Part shown: positions 8,309 through 16,317 of the stretch, piece by piece
Position numbering within the stretch: the stretch's first letter is position 1
Layout of the letters: each line of letters begins with the position of its first letter
From: a virus
Strand: one strand, 5' to 3'
Length of the DNA stretch: 21,381 nucleotides
Virus record (IMG/VR): IMGVR_UViG_3300008113_011188
Coordinates: 1-21,381 of that record
Position numbers and translations under genes: made by a program
Notes under the pieces: generated by a model
The model's database searches: none
What the model was told of the DNA's origin: nothing
The model's input: only the letters and a program-made list of their open reading frames with translations

Positions 8309-8797
8309 ATGCCAATACCAATCAAACCAGTACATTCATTAGATTTGCATGCTGAACTTTTCGATGGTCCTTCTATGGAAGGGTTAGGATTATCAGACAT
8401 TCAAATTCAACTTTTGGGTATTACACCAACTACTACTAGAGAAGCATCAAAAATCAGCACTTCTTATATTGAAATGCTTAGAACTATTGATGCAAGCACA
8501 GATGAACTAGTTACTGCTGCTAGTCAAATGGCTCTTAATAAAGATGGTAAAGTTTGCTCAGTTCCAAGCAATATCACAGACAATGATCTTTTAGCACTTA
8601 AGACTGCAGGATTAGTTACTGGATATGGTAGATCTGTTGAGCTTACTGAAAAAGCTAAATTAGCATTAAGAGATCATTATTTAAGCACAAATACTGTTAA
8701 TGAATTTAGAAAAGGTAGATCTAAAGATAGATTTGATCTTGAAGAAGCTAGAAGTGTAAAAGCTAGTTCTAGCAGATTTAAGAAAGTTGCTGGCTGA
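8309..8797 (+). CDS. Hypothetical protein with winged-helix-like C-terminal half
   Basis: This 162-residue protein starts at ATG 8309 with a good ribosome site (AGGAG at 8299-8303). Residues about 85-130 (NDLLALKTAGLVTGYGRSVE, then LTEKAKLALRDHYL) have the shape of a winged helix: helix, turn, then a beta-wing and a final helix. This would suit DNA binding or a protein interface. The C-terminus carries VKASSSRFKKVAG, again with the recurring K-A-S pattern. It ends in TGA, one of only two TGA stops among the genes here, and the same frame remains open after it into the DUF192 protein. A readthrough product is therefore conceivable. Function unknown. Confidence 0.55.
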   Translation: MPIPIKPVHSLDLHAELFDGPSMEGLGLSDIQIQLLGITPTTTREASKISTSYIEMLRTIDASTDELVTAASQMALNKDGKVCSVPSNITDNDLLALKTAGLVTGYGRSVELTEKAKLALRDHYLSTNTVNEFRKGRSKDRFDLEEARSVKASSSRFKKVAG

Positions 8798-9181
8798 CTG
8801 TCCAGTGATGAACCTAGTTTAGAGTTCGATATTAGATTTATAGCAGACAATGACAAAATGAGATCTAAAGGCTTAATGCATGCAGATCCATTAGAAGAAA
8901 ACGAAGTAGCTTTTTTTGTTTTTGATTATCCAGATTGTTATTCATTTTGGAATAAAAATGTGGATTTTGGTTTATCTTTAGCATTTTTAGATAAAGATTT
9001 TAAGATCCTAGATATCAAAGACATGGATGCTCATAGTGAAAAATCTTGTGTTCCCAAATCAAATAATGTGCAATTTGTTGTAGAAGCAAATCAAGGAACA
9101 TTTGAAAAACAAAATGTAAAAATAGGAGATAAGCTTCTTTTGAAGGGAAAAAAGCTTATTTTAAATAAAGATACTAATTAA
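8798..9181 (+). CDS. DUF192 family protein, non-canonical start
   Basis: The family pattern is clear: an opening strand FDIRFIADND, the hallmark KGLMHADPL, then FFVFDYPD, SFWNKNVDFGLSLAFLDKDF, KILDI, and a closing VVEANQG with KIGDKLLLKG. DUF192 proteins are small beta-rich domains of unknown role. The first ATG in frame (8858) would cut off the conserved first strand and has no ribosome site. The frame is open back to the preceding TGA (8795-8797) with no ATG, GTG or TTG, so the listed start is CTG 8798, directly after that stop. The alternatives are UGA readthrough from the upstream gene or a truncated product from 8858. There is no signal peptide, unlike many cellular members. Its presence inside a head-gene cluster is unexpected. 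Confidence 0.75.
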   Translation: MSSDEPSLEFDIRFIADNDKMRSKGLMHADPLEENEVAFFVFDYPDCYSFWNKNVDFGLSLAFLDKDFKILDIKDMDAHSEKSCVPKSNNVQFVVEANQGTFEKQNVKIGDKLLLKGKKLILNKDTN

Positions 9182-9202
9182 ATACTTACAGGATTTTCTA
9201 TT

Positions 9203-9210
9203 TTTAAATA
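9203..9210 (+). promoter_or_regulatory. Candidate late promoter element TTTAAATA
   Basis: TTTAAATA ends 43 bases before the ATG at 9253, in the 71-base gap after DUF192. It resembles the T4 late consensus TATAAATA, and the same octamer sits at the same distance before the 1392-aa gene. AT-rich DNA makes chance matches likely. Confidence 0.35.
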
Positions 9211-9252
9211 AGAAATCTTTAATGTATTCTTTCTTGAGGAGAAAAAATAATT

Positions 9253-10314
9253 ATGGCAGATAGAATTTTCCCAAACAGAATTCAAGAAGAAGCTCTTGAT
9301 TCTGACCTTGTATTCCAAGGTATCGATTGGGACAACTTTAATGAAAGATTAGCCAAAGCAAAAGAACCTAAGCCAATGCCTAAAGAAGTTGAAGATATGC
9401 TTAAGGAAAAAGGCAAAGCTAACCAACCATCTGAAGATGATAGAAAAAAACTTGATGATGTTCCTAAAGGTCTTCGTGATCATGTAAAAAAAATGCAACA
9501 AAAGTCTAAATCTAAGAAATCTAAAAATGAAGATGAAGATGAAAAGTGCCCAGAATGCGATTGCGATCCTTGCGAATGTGATGAAGATGAAGATAAAGCT
9601 TCAATGGATCACAAAGATATGGTCAGAAAAGGACCAAAAGCATCTAACAAAAAGGCTTCTGTTCATTTTACAAATCCTTCACAACTTTCAGCTGAAGCAG
9701 TTGAAGCAGCACTTGCTGCTGGTGATAAGGCATTAGCTAACACAATTTTAGCTGCAAGACATGAAAGAAGAGTCAGATTAGCATCACAAATTCAAACAAG
9801 AGTTGCTGCTGAAAATGACAAGAATGTCAAGCTTGCACAAAGAAGAGCTTACAGAGAGCAACTTGTAAAGATTGCAGAAGAGAAAGAAACTGAAGCAATG
9901 GAAAAGAAGTGTGAAGACTGTGGCAAGAAATATGCTGGTGAAAGCTGTGGATGCACTGCTGGTAAAGAAGCTGGTTGGGCTAAAACTGAGACTGAAATGA
10001 AAAAAGCATCTTCATTGTCAATCAATGCTAAGAAAGCATTTGCTGCAAAAGCATTAGCAGAGGGTTTCCCTGTTGAATATGTTGAAGCAATGTTAGGAAA
10101 TACTGCTGCTACAGATAACTTGAAAGAAATCAAGAATGTCATGGCATCAGAACTTGAATCAAATGTCAAGATTGCTGCAGTTTCTTCAATGGTCAAGACT
10201 GCTACTTTAACAGATGCTGATTATTCCAGATTAGTTGATTACTGGAAGAATGAGTTAGGTTACGGTGATCAAGAGTGGATCGACGCACTCTTTACCAAAA
10301 AGTACGATAAATAA
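9253..10314 (+). CDS. Hypothetical Cys-cluster, Lys/Ala-rich late protein
   Basis: This 353-residue protein has a strong ribosome site (GAGGAG about 14 bases before ATG 9253). Residues 40-95 are lysine/glutamate-rich and disordered. A tight cluster CPECDCDPCEC (C99-C109) and a second group C220/C223/C232/C234 look like metal-binding sites. The middle (about 145-215) is alanine-rich helix. The recurring K-x-A-[ST] motif is most frequent here: KASM near 115, KKASV 133-137, VRLAS 174-178, KKASS 250-254 and VKTAT 314-318. The C-terminal 35 residues are compact and aromatic. It is followed by a strong hairpin. Composition suggests an abundant virion or internal head protein, but no family is recognised. 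Confidence 0.6.
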   Translation: MADRIFPNRIQEEALDSDLVFQGIDWDNFNERLAKAKEPKPMPKEVEDMLKEKGKANQPSEDDRKKLDDVPKGLRDHVKKMQQKSKSKKSKNEDEDEKCPECDCDPCECDEDEDKASMDHKDMVRKGPKASNKKASVHFTNPSQLSAEAVEAALAAGDKALANTILAARHERRVRLASQIQTRVAAENDKNVKLAQRRAYREQLVKIAEEKETEAMEKKCEDCGKKYAGESCGCTAGKEAGWAKTETEMKKASSLSINAKKAFAAKALAEGFPVEYVEAMLGNTAATDNLKEIKNVMASELESNVKIAAVSSMVKTATLTDADYSRLVDYWKNELGYGDQEWIDALFTKKYDK

Positions 10315-10329
10315 TTCCTCAAGAAATAT

Positions 10330-10355
10330 CGTCCCAGGAGATTTCTCCTGGGACG
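10330..10355 (+). terminator. Perfect 11-bp GC-rich hairpin, likely terminator
   Basis: CGTCCCAGGAG (10330-10340) and CTCCTGGGACG (10345-10355) are exact reverse complements around an ATTT loop. It lies 16 bases after the 353-aa gene. There is no U-tract (TATCTTAG follows), so it could terminate weakly or protect or process the 3' end. Confidence 0.7.
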
Positions 10356-10384
10356 TATCTTAGAGTAATACCAGGATAAAAAAT

Positions 10385-11197
10385 ATGAGTAGATTTAGAA
10401 AAGTAAACGAAACAGAAAATATCCCAAGTTTCATTGAAAAAAGATTTGTAGGATCTCAAGTTAATATTGAAGATGATCCTTATGCTGAGTTAAGAAACAA
10501 CTCAGCTGAAAATCAATTTAAGATCTCAAAAGAAACTATTGGTCTAAAAAAAGAAGCTTCTAATTTCGAAAAATCCTGGGAAAAGATTTCTGGAGCTTCA
10601 ATGTATCAAGATCATAGAACTGAGAGCATTGCAGACAGAATTCTTTCTCAAGAATTAGGTGCTATCAAAAGAGCTGACTATGGAACCGATGAGGGTTTGA
10701 ATGCTAGAACTACTACAAGTGGTTTGAAAGCTTTTTCAGCTGATGATTATATGAATGCTATGCTTTCTAAATCAGCTTCTATTTTCAATCCTGATATGAT
10801 TGCAATTTCAGAAGAATTCTTAACAAGCCAAACACAGAGCAGTGAACAATCTGTAGTTGAAATGCAAAGAAGAAGAGAAGCTAAGGCATCTAGACATCAA
10901 AGCTGGGAAGAAAAGCAAATTAACAACTTAAGAAAATCTCAAGTTGTTAATTCAAGAGCTCATAATATTTTAAGAACATCAAATGATTTAGAGCATACTT
11001 CACAATTTGGAATGGTTGATCCTGAAGCTTTAGATGCAAGAGAAGCACAAAGAGTTGCTTCACAAAACACAGCTAGAGAAGCAAGATTAGCTATCAAGAA
11101 AAATATCAAAGAAGAATTTGAAACCAAAGCTCAAAACAGAGCTCAAACAATCTCAGACATTTACAGCAGTATTGACATTAATTTCGATATAGACTAA
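10385..11197 (+). CDS. Hypothetical late protein, helical and charged
   Basis: This 270-residue protein is not recognised. It starts at ATG 10385 after AGGAT at about 10373-10377. It is mostly predicted helix, with long charged segments near the C-terminus (EAREAQRVASQNTAREARLA) likely to form coiled coil. Motifs of the K-x-A-S type occur repeatedly: LKKEAS, SKSAS, EAKAS, QRVAS. There are no cysteines and no membrane segments. Its TAA overlaps the ATG of the next gene, so they are coupled. It lies in the terminase-to-portal interval and is probably a virion component by context. Confidence 0.58.
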   Translation: MSRFRKVNETENIPSFIEKRFVGSQVNIEDDPYAELRNNSAENQFKISKETIGLKKEASNFEKSWEKISGASMYQDHRTESIADRILSQELGAIKRADYGTDEGLNARTTTSGLKAFSADDYMNAMLSKSASIFNPDMIAISEEFLTSQTQSSEQSVVEMQRRREAKASRHQSWEEKQINNLRKSQVVNSRAHNILRTSNDLEHTSQFGMVDPEALDAREAQRVASQNTAREARLAIKKNIKEEFETKAQNRAQTISDIYSSIDINFDID

Positions 11198-12147
11198 TGA
11201 GAAAAAAATCCAATTTTGAAATGCCCCTAGCATCAAGCCCAGGAGGACCTAATAATATTCCTCTCAATGGTGATGGTGATGAAGGAGTTACTAAAGCTGA
11301 TTTAAAGAAACTATTAGATGATGTAGTATCTAGTAAAGATCCAAATAATCTAGTAGAAGAAATAAATACAGCAGCTGACAGTATTCAAAATAAAGATTTA
11401 CAAAGTAGATTATATCATTTAGTAGATGCAATTCACATGGCAAGTGATCCAAGAAAAAGAACAAAGGATCCACAAACAGATGAATATGACCCTACTCATG
11501 TTGAATATGCTGAAAAAATTAAGAGAGAATTTTTAGCAGAGGTCAAGACAGTGTACAATTTCAGACAAGCACAGCAAGTTCAAAAAAGAAAAAAGAAAAC
11601 TAGAGGCAATCCTTTTAGAGTTTTAATGGGTAAAGTTGGAAAATTGCTTGACCACGGTATCGAAAAGAACGATATTGTTAGATATATTGCTAAATTAAAA
11701 TATTGGGATAAAGAAACAATTGAACGTGCTGTTGAAATTGTAAAAGAATACAACAGAAAGAAAGAGCAAAAAGATGATAACTCTAATGAAAAAACTGCTC
11801 TTAATGAAAAAACTGTAAATCTTGATGAATTGCAAGAACAGAATCAAGAAGTCAAAGAAACTTTAGATAAATTAAAAGATTTAGCATCAAAAGGCAAAAA
11901 CACTAAAACAGCAGCTATTGATTATGACAGAAAACCAGATTTCAAGAAAAGATCAACTGGAGAATTAATAGCAAGAGTATGTTTCCTTTTAGATTTACAA
12001 GACTATGGTAAATCAACAAAACAAGGTGATTTTAAAGAAGCTGTTGACAAAAAAGGTGTTACTGAAGAACTCAAACAAATCAAAAGTGCATTGGTAGATA
12101 GAGGCTTTGATAAAGAAGAACTATCAATGTTAGGATTGGGAAAATAA
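11197..12147 (+). CDS. Hypothetical late protein, helical
   Basis: This 316-residue protein begins at an ATG overlapping the previous stop. The N-terminal 30 residues are Gly/Pro/Asn-rich and probably flexible. The middle includes a basic stretch (QKRKKKTRG, about residue 130) that could contact nucleic acid, followed by helices (LLDHGIEKNDIVRYIAKLKY). A coiled-coil-like segment (ELQEQNQEVKETLDKLKDLA) comes before TKTAAIDYD, one of the recurring K-T-A motifs. A compact helical domain closes the protein (about 255-316). There are no cysteine clusters. No family recognised. Confidence 0.58.
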   Translation: MRKKSNFEMPLASSPGGPNNIPLNGDGDEGVTKADLKKLLDDVVSSKDPNNLVEEINTAADSIQNKDLQSRLYHLVDAIHMASDPRKRTKDPQTDEYDPTHVEYAEKIKREFLAEVKTVYNFRQAQQVQKRKKKTRGNPFRVLMGKVGKLLDHGIEKNDIVRYIAKLKYWDKETIERAVEIVKEYNRKKEQKDDNSNEKTALNEKTVNLDELQEQNQEVKETLDKLKDLASKGKNTKTAAIDYDRKPDFKKRSTGELIARVCFLLDLQDYGKSTKQGDFKEAVDKKGVTEELKQIKSALVDRGFDKEELSMLGLGK

Positions 12148-12189
12148 TATGGAAAAGGGATACAAAATCGAAACAATCCTTTAGAAGAT

Positions 12190-13677
12190 ATGGATCATTC
12201 CCATTTTGATATGGGTAGTCCTATTGTAATTGATTTTATGAATTCTGGTGGTCCTGATCTATTAGGCAAAATTCTTAAATGCTCAAACTCTGAAGCATTA
12301 ACAAAATTAGCAAATTTAGAAAAAAGATTTATCAATATTAAAGTTGCAGAAGAAAGAAATACTCTTCGTTTTGCTTACATGGCATTGCAAAACTTTTTAG
12401 ATAAAAATAATGAAGCAGCTAAAATGGAAAGAGTTGCTTACAAAAATAATGAAAAATCTTCTGGATACTGGCAAATCGAAGCTGTAAATGCTTTTGATAA
12501 ACTAAAGTCTTTTGCTAACAATGAAAGAAAAAATAAGTTTGTCAAAGAAGCTAGACAGATTATTCTTTCCAATGATAAGAAAGTGATCGCTATGGTAGCA
12601 AAATCACTTCATAATTGGTATTCTGAAATCACTCCAAAAGAAAATAGAAGAGTTGCATATACTACTCTTTCAACACAAGCAAATGAACCTTTTTTACTCT
12701 GTCCTAAAGGTAAATTCCAAGGTTATAAAGCTCCTGTACCAATGGAGATTTCTAAATGTGTCAACAACTGTATTGACAGCAGATTAGACAAAGATGGACA
12801 TGTTACTTGTGGATATCAAGATTGGTTGAAAGTAGCATTCCAAACACATGATGAAGTTATGGCAAGATTAGATGTTCATACTCATCCAGATAATGAAGCT
12901 AATGCTCTTGAACTTAAAGAAGGTGAAAGATCTAAGAAATTAACCGAAGGTGAAGTAGGTTATGAAGCTAGATTTAATATGAGCACTCAAGGTGCTAATA
13001 AGTTAAGAGAAAAAGCTAACTACGAAGATTCAATTGAAACTCAATTGTCAGATAATAAAGCTTCCAAGTGGGGTCATCAACAGGATGATAAACCTGTAAA
13101 GAGACCTAAACAAGCACAATCAGATCACAATAGAGTTATCAATGATCAATTATCTCCAGAAAGAAAAAATCAAGATGGTGCAAAATATCTTGAAGAACTC
13201 TTGAGAAAATTAAATACTCATGTTTCTGACACTGAGCGTGTTAGAGAAGACCAACTTGATGATGCTGACTTAATGGGTCATCGTGGAGAAATGGAAACAC
13301 CATACTCTGAACAACTCCTAAGTAAGAAATCAAAACCTATTTATATTCCAGAAGAAATCAATAGTAAAGCAGCTGATGGAGATGATATGACAGTCTCTCA
13401 GCATTTGAATAAATCTGCTAGTAAAGTTGAAAAAAATCAAGAACAACTCTTAGAAGAAAACAGAAAGAAAAGTGTTATGGACATCTTAAGAGAAGAACAA
13501 CTTGAAGAAAGAAGAACAAACAAAAAAGATGTCAATAAAACTATTGAACAACTTTTATCAGATAACAAAGAAGATTGGGGACACCAATATTCTGATGATG
13601 ACTTGAAAAACTTTGCACACGAATTAGGTTTAGATTACAATTTAGAGGATCTCAGAGAAGATAACGATGTGGTATAG
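12190..13677 (+). CDS. Hypothetical protein with zinc-type Cys motif and QL repeats
   Basis: This 495-residue protein is not recognised by family. The helical N-terminal region (about 20-160) is followed by a probable zinc site C171, C190, C194, C207 (CVNNCIDSR and HVTCGYQDWL), then LDVHTHPDNEANALEL. From about 280 to 470 it carries irregular repeats built on an E-x-QL-x3-[NKR] core: IETQLSDNK, INDQLSPERK, REDQLDDAD, SEQLLSKKS, QEQLLEENR, REEQLEERR and IEQLLSDNK. The first and last repeats also share a downstream WGHQ. ATG 12190 has a poor ribosome site, and the frame is open upstream to the previous stop without another ATG, GTG or TTG. Its stop overlaps the next small gene by 11 bases. Confidence 0.6.
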   Translation: MDHSHFDMGSPIVIDFMNSGGPDLLGKILKCSNSEALTKLANLEKRFINIKVAEERNTLRFAYMALQNFLDKNNEAAKMERVAYKNNEKSSGYWQIEAVNAFDKLKSFANNERKNKFVKEARQIILSNDKKVIAMVAKSLHNWYSEITPKENRRVAYTTLSTQANEPFLLCPKGKFQGYKAPVPMEISKCVNNCIDSRLDKDGHVTCGYQDWLKVAFQTHDEVMARLDVHTHPDNEANALELKEGERSKKLTEGEVGYEARFNMSTQGANKLREKANYEDSIETQLSDNKASKWGHQQDDKPVKRPKQAQSDHNRVINDQLSPERKNQDGAKYLEELLRKLNTHVSDTERVREDQLDDADLMGHRGEMETPYSEQLLSKKSKPIYIPEEINSKAADGDDMTVSQHLNKSASKVEKNQEQLLEENRKKSVMDILREEQLEERRTNKKDVNKTIEQLLSDNKEDWGHQYSDDDLKNFAHELGLDYNLEDLREDNDVV

Positions 13678-13933
13678 AACCGTTCAAGCAAGTTTCGGTG
13701 GAGGAGCTGTTCAGAAATCTGATTTAGTATCTGTAATAGCTCCTGAAACTTTACAAGTTCTACATCCTAAAAATGTTTCTGTAATATACAATACTTCTGA
13801 AGATAATCAAGAAGAACCAGAAGCTAATTTAGAGCAACAATTATCTCAAATTAGAGACGAAAATGATGTTGATGTAAACATGTCAACTAGAGAAAGAGGA
13901 AATGGTGCTCAGTATCTATTGAATGGCAAGTAA
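13667..13933 (+). CDS. Small hypothetical protein, or N-terminal piece of the portal gene
   Basis: This 88-residue frame starts MWYRTVQASFGGG, a short aromatic leader with an [KR]-T-x-Q end. It continues with LEQQLSQIRDEND, which matches the QL repeat of the preceding protein, and ends GAQYLLNGK. Its ATG lies inside the end of the upstream gene. The portal frame, offset by -1, is already open from 13891 under the last 14 codons of this one and continues without a canonical start. The 88 residues are therefore either a separate small protein or the portal's own N-terminus, joined by a frameshift. Neither can be proved from the sequence. Confidence 0.5.
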   Translation: MWYRTVQASFGGGAVQKSDLVSVIAPETLQVLHPKNVSVIYNTSEDNQEEPEANLEQQLSQIRDENDVDVNMSTRERGNGAQYLLNGK

Positions 13934-13968
13934 CAGGTGAAGGATCCAAAACAAGTAGCGGAGATGAA

Positions 13969-16242
13969 ATTAAAAGAAGTTACGCAAATAGTAGAATAGG
14001 ATTAGGTTTAGGACCTTCAGTAAAAACTGCTAGCGTAAATACTATTACGACTGCCCCTAACTTTTACTCCCCTTTTCTTACTCCTTCATCATTTCAAATA
14101 CCTAACGCTAGACGTGAAGTTTATTTGTGGGCAAACTGGTGGAGAAACAACGAACCAAAAGTTGCAGCTGCCATAAACTTTTACACTAACTATCCTTTTT
14201 CTGGATGGAAGTTAGAGTGTTCATCAGCATATGTAAAAGACTATTTTGAAAAGTTAGTAGAAAAACTTAACTTTCAAAAATGGCTTCCTGAAATTTCCAA
14301 AACTTATCACTTACTAGGTGACTGTTTTCCTTTACTTTCTATTGACTGTCCTCATTGTCACGGTACAAACTGGGATGAAAAGAAAAATGAAGAATGTAAG
14401 CATGATGGTGCTACATGGAAATCAGTTACAATATTAAATCCTGACAATGTAATTAAATCATCAGGAATGATTGATACTGCAGCTTCTTATGCTTACAGAC
14501 CATCAGCAGAAGAAGTAAGAATTGTAAATGAAAGACATCCTAAAGAAATTTACAATCAAATTCCAGATGAAGTAAAGAAAATGATACTTAGGAATGAGCC
14601 AATTAAGCTTAGTCCTATTTCAGTTTATCATTTCAAATATGGATCAAACTCCTGGGAAGATTATGGAGTTTCCATGATACGTCCATTGTTTCCTATTCTT
14701 ACATATAAGGATAAGTTGAGACAAGCACAGTTCATGATTGCTGACAGATTGATTATTCCTATCAAAGTTGTCAAAATTGGTAGTGATGTAAGACCAGCAT
14801 CTCAAGAAGATATCGATAATGTTCAAGATGAGTTAGCATCTATTGCTAATGATCCAAACTTAACACTTGTAACTCACCATAACTTTGATATGGAATGGTA
14901 TGGAGCAACAGGAAAAATTCATCCTCTTACTGGTGAGTTTGAATTAATTGAACAAGAAATCTTAGATGGTGTCATGTTGAATAAAGCTCTTCTTAATGGA
15001 GAGGGACCTACTTATGGTAATGCTCAAGTTGGTCTTTTGGCAATGGCACAAAGATTAGAAACATTTAGAAGAGAAGTAGCTCACTGGATTGAGAACTGTA
15101 TCTTTAAGCCTGTCGCAGAATGGAATGGATTTGTTGTCGAAGGTGAAAGAGGACAAGACGAGTTCGTTTATCCAAAAATTAAATTTGATGATCTTCAACT
15201 CAGAGATGATACTGGAAAGTTGCAGATGCTTGTTACTGCAAATCAAAATGGAGTTATTTCAAATGTTTCTTTGATTGAAGCATTTGGATTAGATTCAGAT
15301 CAAGAAATTGAAAGATTAAGATTTGAACAAGGTGCTAATTTCATTAATGATCAAAACTTTGGAACTCCTAATTTTTCCTTAAACTTCTCTAGTGGTCCAG
15401 TAACAGGTCAAGGATTTACTGGTGGAGATGCTGGGTTAGGAGGAATGCCTCCTCCAATGCCACCTGAAGCTGGTGGTGGTGGAATGCCTGGTGAAGGAGC
15501 TCCTCCTGGTGGTGGTGCACCTCCTGCTCCTACTGCTGCTCAGAGAGATAAGATGTACAAACTTGCATCTTCAATTTTGAATGAAATTTACCAAGATAGA
15601 TTGGAAGAAAAGATTTCAAAAGATAATACAAGAATTGCATCTAAAAGAATTAAATCAGCAGCACATGAAGGTTTCTTGAAATCAATGCAACCTGTAACAG
15701 GAAGAGCATTATTAGGACCTTTACCACAAGAGTATGATGGTTTGTACGGTGTTTTGAGAACTCCATTATTTGGAGGAAACAATTCAGTTCCATTGAACTA
15801 TGAAGCTCAAGAAGAATTAAGATTAGCATCTGTAAGTGATGATGAATATGTTAGAACAGTCATTGCTAAAAAAATAGAAAGACCTCAACCAAAGATGTTT
15901 ACTAATCTTGAAAAGAAATTATATTCATTAGTAGGATCTGTCAATATGCCATATCCTTTGTATGCTCAATATTCTGCTGGTCCAACAATGGATTATCAAC
16001 TTGATGCAGCTATTCCACAACTAAAAATTGGACTTGAAGCTGATGGTGAGATTTGGCACAACAATCAAGAAAAGATTTCCAAAGACAAAAGAAGAGATTC
16101 AGAATTAGCATCTAACGGTTGGATAATTGTTAGATTTACAGATAAAGAGATTAATGATCATCCACAAGATTGCTTAAACGTATTGATTAAGGCAATCAAG
16201 AAAAGATCAGGAGTTTCAGATTCTGGTGAAGAATATTTATAA
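13969..16242 (+). CDS. Portal protein with C-terminal DUF559/Vsr-like nuclease domain
   Basis: The portal is the ring at the head vertex through which DNA enters and leaves. Portal landmarks are NFYSPFLTPSSFQIP and VYLWANWWRNNEPKVAAAIN (about 14062-14180) and the conserved core up to about 15380, including a zinc-type CPHC...C-x-H insert (14347-14406). A Gly/Pro linker (about 15418-15535) leads to a helical segment with KLAS, RIAS and RLAS motifs. The last 90 or so residues match DUF559/PD-(D/E)xK nucleases: YQLDAAIPQLKIGLEADGEI, then KDKRRDSELASNGWIIVRF. The frame is open from 13891, but the first standard start (TTG 14125) falls inside conserved sequence. ATT 13969, with GGAG five bases upstream, is listed as the most workable start; ATT 13918 or a frameshift from the 88-aa frame are alternatives. 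Confidence 0.85.
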   Translation: MKRSYANSRIGLGLGPSVKTASVNTITTAPNFYSPFLTPSSFQIPNARREVYLWANWWRNNEPKVAAAINFYTNYPFSGWKLECSSAYVKDYFEKLVEKLNFQKWLPEISKTYHLLGDCFPLLSIDCPHCHGTNWDEKKNEECKHDGATWKSVTILNPDNVIKSSGMIDTAASYAYRPSAEEVRIVNERHPKEIYNQIPDEVKKMILRNEPIKLSPISVYHFKYGSNSWEDYGVSMIRPLFPILTYKDKLRQAQFMIADRLIIPIKVVKIGSDVRPASQEDIDNVQDELASIANDPNLTLVTHHNFDMEWYGATGKIHPLTGEFELIEQEILDGVMLNKALLNGEGPTYGNAQVGLLAMAQRLETFRREVAHWIENCIFKPVAEWNGFVVEGERGQDEFVYPKIKFDDLQLRDDTGKLQMLVTANQNGVISNVSLIEAFGLDSDQEIERLRFEQGANFINDQNFGTPNFSLNFSSGPVTGQGFTGGDAGLGGMPPPMPPEAGGGGMPGEGAPPGGGAPPAPTAAQRDKMYKLASSILNEIYQDRLEEKISKDNTRIASKRIKSAAHEGFLKSMQPVTGRALLGPLPQEYDGLYGVLRTPLFGGNNSVPLNYEAQEELRLASVSDDEYVRTVIAKKIERPQPKMFTNLEKKLYSLVGSVNMPYPLYAQYSAGPTMDYQLDAAIPQLKIGLEADGEIWHNNQEKISKDKRRDSELASNGWIIVRFTDKEINDHPQDCLNVLIKAIKKRSGVSDSGEEYL

Positions 16243-16268
16243 AGTGAATAGGTAGATTGTATGTACAA

Positions 16269-16294
16269 TAAACCCGTCGAAATCGACGGGTTTA
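16269..16294 (+). terminator. Perfect 11-bp hairpin, likely terminator
   Basis: TAAACCCGTCG (16269-16279) and CGACGGGTTTA (16284-16294) are exact reverse complements around AAAT. It is followed by GGATTTTAAA, which is not a real U-tract. It separates the portal from the protease gene. Confidence 0.7.
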
Positions 16295-16317
16295 GGATTT
16301 TAAAGGACTAAACAGTC

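Noticed and set aside
8795-8797. Idea that TGA is a sense codon (alternative code) in this phage
   Set aside because: Tryptophan is encoded by many TGG codons, long genes contain no in-frame TGA, and reading TGA as sense adds only four codons to the PurA-like gene. Local readthrough remains possible.
9849-10196. 115-codon - strand frame under the 353-aa gene
   Set aside because: Antisense shadow of an Ala/Lys-rich gene, with no independent signals.
12149-12184. Tiny frame MEKGYKIETIL before the 495-aa gene
   Set aside because: Eleven codons with no supporting context; more likely leader sequence.
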